Source of the DNA: Agelas oroides
Taxonomy: Eukaryota > Porifera > Demospongiae > Agelasida > Agelasidae
DNA length: 64,000 nt
NCBI GenBank assembly: GCA_949130485.1
Contig: OX422185.1
Span: 7,603,127-7,667,126, forward strand
Direction of reading: 5' to 3'
Shown: one piece after another, positions 56,539 through 64,000 of the stretch
How the letters are laid out: each line of letters starts with the position of its first letter
Numbering within the stretch: position 1 is the first letter of the stretch
Translations under genes and position numbers: made by a program
The notes under the pieces: generated by a model
What the model saw: the letters and a program-made list of their open reading frames with translations, nothing else
Database searches by the model: none
What the model was told of the DNA's origin: nothing

Positions 56539-56758
56539 TGTAGCAGACGGCCTATACTGCTCTGCATGAGCAATGGTTCACCACCAACAACAGTGATTGG
56601 TTAACAGACTGACTTAATACTCCAATACACTGAATTATATACACGCGTTCAGAACATTCTAGAATGGACACCTACTACGCATGCTCAGATCCACAAATCA
56701 AATAGTGTGACAATTACATAACACAATGTCATAACATCAGTCCAGTACATGCTACACA
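56539..56758 (-). repeat. 3' LTR of gypsy element 2
   Basis: On the minus strand ACAGGGGGAG (polypurine tract) precedes TGTGTAGCATGTACTGG, and the unit ends TCTGCTACA, giving short inverted TGTAGCA/TGCTACA termini and about 220 bp. It contains a TATA-like GTGTATATAATTC. The 5' LTR was not found. Confidence 0.6.
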
Positions 56759-57059
56759 ACTCCCCCTGTTTAGGAATGTGTCCTCATATTCGAGCTGAAT
56801 CGATCTGGTGGATTCCGAACTTGTTGGGGATAACATCTGTTCATTCGTGGCAGTTCAATTCCTTGGTCATTTCTCTGGTTCATGTTCTCTGGTGAACCCA
56901 AACTAGATGGGTGAGCCAGTTCATTCACCTCATCATCCACCACCTTCACATTAGTGCCAAAGTAATGTTGTCCATGCTTCTCCTCTTGTCTTCCTACATC
57001 TGATGAGATTTGTTCTCTTCTTGGGTTCTAATATCGTGAGGTGCTGTGTTTGTACGGCT

Positions 57060-58470
57060 TGAGCCGGTTAAAATGGACGATCAGTCTTCGACGACAGTTG
57101 TTTATCTCCTGCACTCTGCACATAACATCTGACAATTTCTTGACCACAACGAATGGACCTGACCTTGGTCTGTAGAGCTTTCTCGATTTCCCTCGGGGCA
57201 CTTGTGGGAACAGTACCCAGCGTGATCTCCTGCTTTGAATGGGTTTCCATGTACCCTCTGATTATAGAGCTCCTTCTAGCGTTCTAGCTATCGTGCTGTT
57301 CTCTCCCTTACTCTGGCATATGCTTCTCCTAGAGACGCTTTGAGTGTCATGGGATACTGTGACGGTGGCATTATTTCTGTCTCTAGAGCACCATACATAA
57401 GCTCCACTAGCAATTTCGCCTGCCGTCCAAACATTAGGTAGAATGGCGTAAACCAAGTAGTAGGGTAGACACTTGTGTTGTATGCCATACAAATTTGCCT
57501 CACAAACTCATCCAGGTTCTCTGGGTGATCCTCTACAGAGGTAGCCAGGCTCTGCAACAGCGTTCTGACCCATCTGATTGTGGGTGGTAGGGTGTAGTCC
57601 TGATTTTCTGTATGCCCAATAGCTTTCACCTCAGCCAAGAGATGGGATTCGAATTGGTGTCCCTGATCAGAGTGGAGTTGGTCCGGTGGCGAAAAACGAC
57701 AGAACATTTCATTCACTAACTTCCTTGCAACCACCACAGCTTCTTGGCACGGAATTGGGTATGCCTCTACCCATTGGGTAAAATGATCGGCAGCCACAAG
57801 TATGTACGAGTTCCCTGATGAGGATTCAGGTAGAGGTCCCAGAATGTCTGTCGCTACCATTTGCATAGGGTAGCCCGCTTGGACACTGACTAGTGGAGCT
57901 CTGGGTTTTCGATTTGGCATCTTCCTCTGGCCACACAACTTGCAAGAACTGCACAACTCTTTCACATCAGCCGCATGCCCTGGCCAGTAGAATCTGTCTC
58001 TCAGATTTTCCAGTGTCTTGTTCTCTCCCAAATGAGCTCCTAATGGTCCATCGTGCAGGTGGTGCAGGATTTCTTTTCTCTGCTTCTTTGGGACCACCCA
58101 CTGGTAAAGGATATTCCCTCCATCTTTATCCTCAAACCGGCACGTAAGCACACCACTAGAAATCACCAGTTGGTCCCACAGCTGCAATAGTTGGTGGGCT
58201 TCTTGGCCTTTTGATTTAATGGCATCTGCAGTTGGCCGCTGGCCAGTCTCTCTTGCTTCCAGAACAAACTTGAGGTTGGGGTCCTCCTTTTGTAGTTGTC
58301 GTAGTTTCACTAGTGATCTGTCACCTATCGGTGATGCATCCATGGATATGGGACTCATAGCCACTGCCATTCCCTGGTCATGGTCCATCCTTCCACACTG
58401 CTCACACGGTCGCCGTGACAATGCGTCTGCATGTTTCCTTCCTGGCCGGTGCACAATGTTAAAGTGGTAC
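57060..58470 (-). pseudogene. Ty3/gypsy element 2: integrase
   Basis: From the RNase H end (ADALSRRPC) through a zinc module (LHDGPLGAHLGENKTLENLR, CSSCKLC), the first Asp in VATDILGPLPESSSGNS, the second Asp in LHSDQGHQFES, then a frame change at the third catalytic region, where LPPTIRWVRTLLQ replaces the expected PQ-x-x-G-x-x-ER motif. It then recovers ENLDEFVRQICMAYNTSVYP and PFYLMFGRQA. Downstream, in other frames, a GPY/F-like stretch (WSGPFVVVKKL region, about 57100-57200) remains. One or more frameshifts near the Glu make it inactive. Integrase lies after RNase H, the usual gypsy order. Confidence 0.85.
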
Positions 58471-59870
58471 TCCTGCAGTTTCTCCAGCCACCTGGCTAAC
58501 TATCCCTCTGGCTCCTTGAACGACTGCAACCAGGACAGTGAACCATGATCCGTCCTGAGAGTAAACTCCCTGCCCAGCAGATAGGGCGGAATTGCTCCCT
58601 GAACACGACTACGGCCAGAAACTCTCAATGGGTCACACAGTATTGACGTTCTGACTTGCTAAGAGTATGGCTGGCAAATGCAATTATGTGCTCCTTGCCT
58701 TCCTCGTCCAGCTGGGATAATACTCCACTAATTCCAGTGTTACTGGCATCTGTGTCCAAAGGAATGGCTTAGCGACATCGGGAAACACCAGAACAGGTGC
58801 AGTGCACAGCTTCTGGCGTAGTTCAGCAAACGCTTCTTGGCATTTATGTGTCCACTCAAATGTCGCTGTCTTCTCTGTGAGTGGCTTAGCAATAGTTGCA
58901 AAGTCTCTGACAAAGAGACGGTAGTAGCTGGCCAGCCCTAGGAACTTCTGAACGTCCCTGGCTGACTGTGGAAGTGGCCAAGAAGCAACTTAATCAATTT
59001 TCCTGTGGTCATGCAGTGACTACTCCCTCCCTTGAGACTTCATGGCCGAAGTAGAACACTTTCTCTCTGAAGAACACACACTTGCTGGGTTTGAGCTTCA
59101 TTCCAGCTTCCCTCACTCGTTTGAACACATCTCGTATATTGCAGAGATGCTCATTAAAGGAGCGTCCCACCACGATCACATCATCAATATACTCCAGGCA
59201 GTGGGTCATCTGAAGACCTGCCAGCACCAAGTCCATCAGCCTCAGAAAAGTAGCAGGCCCATTGCATAAACCAAAGGGCATGACATTAAATTCATACAAT
59301 CCATACGGGGTGCAGAAAGCAGTTTTTTTCTCTATCTTGTTGCCCCACCTCAACCTGCCAATACCCACTCACCATGTCAAGGGTAGAGAACCAACAAGAA
59401 CCATAGAGGGTGTCCAAGGTGTCGTCAATCCTCGGAATGGGGTAGGCATCCTTCCAGGTCACCGCGTTGAGCTTCCAATAGTTGACACAAAATTGTTTGA
59501 CTGCCATCATTTTTTGCGGACCAGTACAATCGGTGAAGCCCAGGGGCTATGCGAGAGTCGAATCACCTCCTCCTCCATGTCATTAAGAAGGCCCTTCAGC
59601 TCTCCCCTCTGGTACAGAGGCAACTTGCGGACGGGCTGTCGGATTGGTCGAGCATCACCGGTGTCAATGTTGTGCTTGGTTTGGTCCGTGCGACCCAGCT
59701 CACCATCTTCAGCAAAGATGTCTGCGTACTCCAGTAGTAACTGGAGGAACCGTTCTTTTTCCTCTTCAGTGAGGTCACTGACACAACTCTCGACTTCTGG
59801 TTAGTTTGATCCTGGTCCAGGTTTTGATTAGGGCTGTCTTTGCCAACTATGGGCATCGTTCATTCATGTC
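58471..59870 (-). pseudogene. Ty3/gypsy element 2: reverse transcriptase and RNase H
   Basis: Successive frames give the RT N-terminal part (FCVNYWKLNAVTWKDAYPIP, STLDMVSGYWQVEV), then TAFCTPYGLYEFNVMPFGLC, LEYIDDVIVVGRS (catalytic YIDD) and LKPSKCVFF with FGHEVS. The RNase H stretch (about 58480-58990) is broken by stops. Gag and protease are not recognised upstream; similarity ends near 59870, just before the 59904 element. Confidence 0.85.
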
Positions 59871-59903
59871 CCTTTACCTGTGTGACTAAGCAGCCTGCCT
59901 TCA

Positions 59904-60281
59904 GGCCATACCAAATTGATTGTATGTTTCACGGATTGCTTAGGTCAGAAACATGACCCGGTAGGCAGGCAAAGAAATAAAAATAAAAATGACCAAACTT
60001 CTCATAAATTTAATTAGATACCACTCAGCCACACAAACTGCTCGCCATCCTCCATTCTTGCCACGTGGTGAGTACTTAGCCTCGTTCCCAGGCCTTCGCG
60101 CGTTTATCGCTAGCAGTACGATAATTCGTAACGCTAGCGACGAACGCGCGAAGGCCTGGGAACAAGGCCAGTGAGTATTGGATTACGCGTACATATTAAT
60201 TGCATTTTTACATTTTTTTTCAATTTTCAGAAAAAATGACCCGGCCGGATCCGTGAAACATAAGATCAATTTGGTATGGCC
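59904..60281. mobile_element. 378-bp inverted-repeat element, GGCCATACCAAATTGAT ends
   Basis: GGCCATACCAAATTGATTG and its near-inverse ATCAATTTGGTATGGCC, with ATGTTTCACGGAT and ATCCGTGAAACAT further in. TCA at 59901-59903 and 60282-60284 is a 3-bp target duplication, a size seen in PIF/Harbinger-type elements (inference). The foldback copy at 60076-60170 is nested inside. Confidence 0.8.
60076..60170. mobile_element. Foldback element, TAGCCTCG family, 95 bp
   Basis: TAGCCTCGTTCCCAGGCCTT and AAGGCCTGGGAACAAGGCCA, arms almost fully paired (CGCGCGTTTATCGCTAGC with a near-inverse). GTGAGTAC (60068-60075) and GTGAGTAT (60171-60178) are a 7-of-8 duplication. Inserted within the 378-bp element. Confidence 0.85.
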
Positions 60282-60299
60282 TCACGATCGGTCATCACC

Positions 60300-60658
60300 G
60301 GTATACGTTAGTTCAGGCAATTATGAAGAGTAAGTTGCTATGCGTACTTCAAATTAGTTGTCTTCGCTCCCGGTCTCTTCCACACCTGCATGTGCTACAA
60401 CTGGCAGTAGCTCTCTCTCTCGCTGGATGCTCATAAAACTTTGTGAAGTATTATTTTTATGCACTCATTCGAAATATACTGTGGCATTTGAGTTTAGTAC
60501 CCACTAGCGGTGGATGCTATCGGATTCAGCGAGAGCTAGCTTTCTCAGCCACCAGCTTATTGTGCACATGAGATATCTGATTATTCACACACACGTGACC
60601 TTACATCATACAACATTGGGTAAGGATGACGTGATACAAAATACAATATAATACCACA
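60300..60658 (-). repeat. Probable 3' LTR of gypsy element 3
   Basis: On the minus strand ACAAGGGGAGA (polypurine tract) is followed by TGTGGTATTATATTGTATTT at 60658. The far end is not clearly marked by CA plus a duplication, so the left limit is approximate. Contains a CATAAAAATAATAC AT-rich box. Confidence 0.4.
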
Positions 60659-60698
60659 TCTCCCCTTGTAAATGATCATCCATACACAATGACGAAAA

Positions 60699-62621
60699 TC
60701 AGAAACATACATTTAGGCTACTCGTCACATGTTCAAATTGAAATTGTCGAGCAAAAGCAGCATAGGCTTCAGAAGAATATCGAGGTCCATTATCAGACAC
60801 CACCACCTCCGGGATTCCGTATCTGGCAAATATCTTTTTAGTCTGGAGTATGATCTCTTCTGATGTTGTGCGATCCAGCCTTGCTATCTCAATAAAACGA
60901 GAATAGTAGTCGACAACCAACAAATAGGAGTGTCCTCGGAATTCAAACAAATCAGTACCGACTCGCTGCCAAGGGAGTTCCAGTAGAGCTGTGGGGATCA
61001 AGGGTTCTCTCCTCTGGTTTAGACATTTTCGACAAGTGGAACAGTTCTTCACTAGCTCCTCGAGTTGGCGGGAGAGACCTGGCCACCAAAGAGATTGCTT
61101 TGCTCGCTCACGACACTTGGAGATCCCCTGATGTCCTGTATGTATCCGGTCCAACATCTCCAGTCTGAGTGCTGAAGGAATCACGACTCTGCTGCCTCTC
61201 ATCAACAATCGGTCTTGGACCGAGATCTCACTCGCCACAGCATGGTAGTGTTTCATCACTCCCACCAGAGATTGTCTGGAAGGCCATCCAGATCGACAGT
61301 ACTCAACAGCTTGTCGGCACTCCTCATCTTCCTCCTGATGTCGCTGGATTCGCTCCAACTGCTTTTCAGTAGCCGGCAGGCTCTGCACCACAGTGCTCAC
61401 ATAAGCTGCAGTTTCTTGCTGCAAGAAGAGGTCTTCGTCAACTGCCTCCGAAATTGGTGCCCTCGACAGAGCATCTGCCAGGAGTAGGTTCTTCCCTGGG
61501 ATATGGGAAATAGTGAACTTGAACCGCATCATTCTCAGACGAAATCTTTGAACACGGACAGGCAATTCCTCAAGATTCTTTGATCCGAACAGTGGGACCA
61601 ATGGTTTATGGTCTGTTTGGATATGAAATTCCAATCCCAGCAGGAAGTCAGACAGACGTTCACACGCCCACGTAAAGGCGAGCGCTTCTTTTTCGATTTG
61701 CGCATAGCGCTGCTCAGTCAGTGTTAGCGATCGAGATATGTATGATATTGGCTTCAGTTCACCATCTGGTTGCCTCTGTAACAGCACTGCGCCCAGTCCA
61801 TACGATGAGGCGTCTGCTGAGACCACAGTTTCGCAACTCTGATCAAACAGTGACAGAACCGGACTAGTCACCAGAGCCTCTTTCACCTCGGCGAATGCTC
61901 TTTGCTGTGGCTCACCCCATGTCCACTGGTTTCTCTTATTGAGCAACTCACGCAGTGGCTTTGTCTTCTCTGCTAGATTCGGGGAGAATTTACTGAGGTG
62001 GTTGCACATTCCAAGGAACCTTCGAACGTCACCCACGTTCTGGGGTGGTCGCACGTCTTGGATAGCTCGAACCTTGTCTGGGTCGGGACGGACTCCATCT
62101 TTGTCAACGATTTGGCCCAGAAATTTCACCTGAGACTTGGAGAAATGACACTTCTGACGGTTCAGTGTGAGCCCTGCTTCCTGCAGTTTTTGCATGACTT
62201 GATCTAGGCGCTCATCATGCTCCTCGGTAGTTCGTCCATGGACAAGAACGTCATCCATCATACCAACAACCCCCTCAAGGCCTGCGAGGATGTCAGACAT
62301 TCGTCTCTGGAAATGTTCCGGGGCAGAAGTGATGCCAAATGGCAGACGGTGAAAGCAATATCTGCCAAAAGGGGTGATAAAGGTCGTCAGTAATGCACTC
62401 TTTCTATCCAGCGGTATCTGCCAGAACCCTGAGTTGGCATCTAAAGTCGAAAATACACGAGCACCTGCAAGCTGTGCCAGGGACTGCTCCACGGCCGGAA
62501 GAGGGTGTCTTTCTCTGCGAACACTCTTGTTCAGGTGAGTAAGATCAACACAGATACGAACCTTCTTATTACCCTTAGGCACCACCACCATTCCCGCGCA
62601 CCACTCCGTTGGTTCGCTCAC
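60699..62621 (-). CDS. Ty3/gypsy element 3 Pol: RT, RNase H, integrase (3' truncated)
   Basis: A 640-codon open frame directly continuing the Gag-protease frame after one TGA. RT: VRICVDLTHLNKSV, STLDANSGFWQIPLD, TPFGRYCFHRLPFGI and a catalytic box reading GMMDDVLVHG, with Met where Tyr or Phe is usual. RNase H: SADASSYGLGAVLLQ, IEKEALAFTWACE, TDHKPLVPL, ADALSRAPI. Integrase: HTGHQGISKC, CSTCRKC, GTDLFEF (first Asp), VVSDNGPRYSS (second Asp). The frame then ends at LNVCF, about 40 bp before the polypurine tract. The third catalytic Glu and integrase C-terminus are missing, an internal deletion, so the element cannot integrate itself. Related to K02A2.6-like gypsy proteins. Confidence 0.9.
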   Translation of the reverse strand: MSEPTEWCAGMVVVPKGNKKVRICVDLTHLNKSVRRERHPLPAVEQSLAQLAGARVFSTLDANSGFWQIPLDRKSALLTTFITPFGRYCFHRLPFGITSAPEHFQRRMSDILAGLEGVVGMMDDVLVHGRTTEEHDERLDQVMQKLQEAGLTLNRQKCHFSKSQVKFLGQIVDKDGVRPDPDKVRAIQDVRPPQNVGDVRRFLGMCNHLSKFSPNLAEKTKPLRELLNKRNQWTWGEPQQRAFAEVKEALVTSPVLSLFDQSCETVVSADASSYGLGAVLLQRQPDGELKPISYISRSLTLTEQRYAQIEKEALAFTWACERLSDFLLGLEFHIQTDHKPLVPLFGSKNLEELPVRVQRFRLRMMRFKFTISHIPGKNLLLADALSRAPISEAVDEDLFLQQETAAYVSTVVQSLPATEKQLERIQRHQEEDEECRQAVEYCRSGWPSRQSLVGVMKHYHAVASEISVQDRLLMRGSRVVIPSALRLEMLDRIHTGHQGISKCRERAKQSLWWPGLSRQLEELVKNCSTCRKCLNQRREPLIPTALLELPWQRVGTDLFEFRGHSYLLVVDYYSRFIEIARLDRTTSEEIILQTKKIFARYGIPEVVVSDNGPRYSSEAYAAFARQFQFEHVTSSLNVCF

Positions 62622-64000
62622 TCAACTGATAACTCCTAGTTTCTCCATCCTCTCCAGCTCCTCCTTCACCGGTTGCATGAGAGGGATGGCTACCCTGCGG
62701 GGTACTGTCAAGGCAAATGGTTTCGCTCCCTCATCGAGTTGGATCGAGTATTCTCCGTCTAATTTGCCCAGACCGGTGAAAAGGTTGGGGTAGCGGGCCA
62801 CTGGGGACTTTTCATCCTCACGGATTGCTCCGACACGAGCAGCTAAATTCAGTGCTTTGATTGCTGGACGTCCAAGTAGGTGTCTGTGGAGGTCTTTCAC
62901 GACAAATAGCTCCTGTTCCACCTCCCTGTCACCATTCTTGAGCTTTGCGGTAAACTGGCCCTTTACAGACAGGGCCTGGTTGCTGGGGCCTCGTAATGTT
63001 TTCTGTGGAGGGTGGAGTTTGGGACTCCCAATGTTCTGATGGGCTCTCTCTGAAATGACTGTTACTTCCGCACCAGTATCTATTTCAAACTTGGTTGGCT
63101 TGCCATTGAGGGACAACACTATCGACCAGGGGCTTTTGTGTAAGTCCTTGCTTCCTCCGGTGAGTCCACCCAAGAAGAGTTCCTCCTCCGTCTCTGATTG
63201 GGTGTTCAGATGCAATTCCCCCACTTTGGCAGACCTGCAGACTTTCTTGAAGTGGCCACGTTTGCTGCACTTGTGACACACAGCATCCTTGACTGGACAC
63301 TGCTGCTTCTCATGAGGTGGGGCCTTCCCACACCACCCACAGCTAGTTTTTGGAATTTTCTCGCTCTTATCAGATCTCTGCTGTTTAGGCTTGGTCGGGC
63401 GCCGCTTCCGGACCGCCCCTATGTGGGTGTCTGGCTGTTTGTGGTTTACACTGGCTCCACGCACAAGTGATTGCTGCTGCTTTACGGCTTCGGCTTGCCT
63501 GACCTGGGTGACTGCCTTCTCTAGCGTCAGCTCAGGGTCTAATTGCAACTTCTCGGAGAGTCTCGCATCCCGCAGGCCCACAACGATGCGATCTCGTATC
63601 ATTTCGTCATGCAGTCCTGCATAGCCACAATACTCAGCCAAACCATACAATGCTGTAATGAACGAGTCTACAGACTCACCGGGTTCTTGGCTACATTGAT
63701 TGAACTTTGCCCGTTCGTAGATCACGTTACGACGCTTGACGAAGTGTCCATCGAATTTCGCCTTCACGACGTCGTACTTTTTGGCGTCCTCTTCGGACAG
63801 CCGAAAGGATCGGAGTATGTCATCCGCTTCATCACCCATCGAATAGACGAGGGTGTTGACTTGGGCTTCCTCCTCTTTCTCTGTGAGACCCGACGCTTTC
63901 CGAAATCTTTCGAACCTTCTGGCCCACTTTGGCCATTCTTCCGGATTGCTGAAGTTGAATTGTTCTGGTGGCGAAACTTGGTATGTGGCTGTACCCGCCA
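62622..64000 (-). CDS. Ty3/gypsy element 3 Gag and protease (5' end off window)
   Basis: The open frame runs from the window edge (PPEQFNFSNPEEWPKWARRF, before the ATG at 63839) through a capsid-like helical region (FNQCSQEPGESVDSFITALY), a basic linker, Cys-rich motifs (CGWCGK, CHKCSKRGHFKKVC: a C-x2-C-x4-H-x4-C knuckle) and an aspartic protease FEIDTGAEVTVIS with LLGRPAI. It ends at TGA 62622-62624 (LGVIS-stop-VSEPTEWC). The codon position equals CGA or similar in a continuous Gag-Pol, so one point change or a readthrough stop separates them. No 5' LTR is inside the window. Confidence 0.88.
   Translation of the reverse strand, partial: AGTATYQVSPPEQFNFSNPEEWPKWARRFERFRKASGLTEKEEEAQVNTLVYSMGDEADDILRSFRLSEEDAKKYDVVKAKFDGHFVKRRNVIYERAKFNQCSQEPGESVDSFITALYGLAEYCGYAGLHDEMIRDRIVVGLRDARLSEKLQLDPELTLEKAVTQVRQAEAVKQQQSLVRGASVNHKQPDTHIGAVRKRRPTKPKQQRSDKSEKIPKTSCGWCGKAPPHEKQQCPVKDAVCHKCSKRGHFKKVCRSAKVGELHLNTQSETEEELFLGGLTGGSKDLHKSPWSIVLSLNGKPTKFEIDTGAEVTVISERAHQNIGSPKLHPPQKTLRGPSNQALSVKGQFTAKLKNGDREVEQELFVVKDLHRHLLGRPAIKALNLAARVGAIREDEKSPVARYPNLFTGLGKLDGEYSIQLDEGAKPFALTVPRRVAIPLMQPVKEELERMEKLGVIS

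Overview
The window is animal nuclear DNA. Coding sequence is broken by GT-AG style splice sites, there are no bacterial-style operons, and most bases belong to transposable elements. The mix of Ty3/gypsy elements, a CR1-like LINE with a 2A-like motif, very many inverted-repeat elements, an NNMT-type methyltransferase cluster and an ankyrin-ADP-ribosyltransferase gene suggests a non-bilaterian or other marine invertebrate such as a sponge or cnidarian. The species cannot be fixed from sequence alone.

1-9.8 kb: a retroelement remnant at the left edge, then two members of an NNMT/PNMT/TEMT-like methyltransferase cluster. The 1.4 kb copy has an intact main exon; the 5.7 kb copy is frameshifted. 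A 590-bp inverted-repeat element, a candidate first exon and an (AAAG)n tract follow. 9.9-14.6 kb: a decayed Ty3/gypsy element on the minus strand whose integrase lies upstream of reverse transcriptase (the Gmr1-like order), with three nested DNA elements.

14.6-24.5 kb: anonymous repeats, then a long Cys-rich, transposase-like protein gene in three collinear blocks. The blocks are separated by two TA-flanked inverted-repeat elements whose removal restores frame exactly. One of these carries a further element with a 9-bp target duplication and a (CCAGT)n array. 24.5-32.9 kb: a graveyard of inverted-repeat elements, a 35-bp minisatellite, a Gag-like retroelement fragment and a dispersed pair of roughly 400-bp repeats.

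32.9-42.9 kb: a second copy of the 1.4-4.8 kb methyltransferase block, carrying the third methyltransferase (intact main exon) and a fourth fragment. It is inflated by nested insertions: a foldback element split by a CR1-like LINE, which is split by a 2-kb foldback element that holds a 1.1-kb palindrome. 43-56 kb: diverged repeats, a decayed two-repeat protein gene, and a clean single-exon ankyrin-ADP-ribosyltransferase gene at 46.6-47.8 kb. 56-64 kb: two more Ty3/gypsy elements on the minus strand, the last a nearly complete Gag-Pol that runs off the window.

The strongest host genes are the ADP-ribosyltransferase and the two intact methyltransferase exons. The clearest unifying novelty is a family of foldback elements with termini near TAGCCTCG...CGAGGCTA. 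Several copies have perfect 8-bp target duplications, and one is absent from the matching position of the paralogous block.
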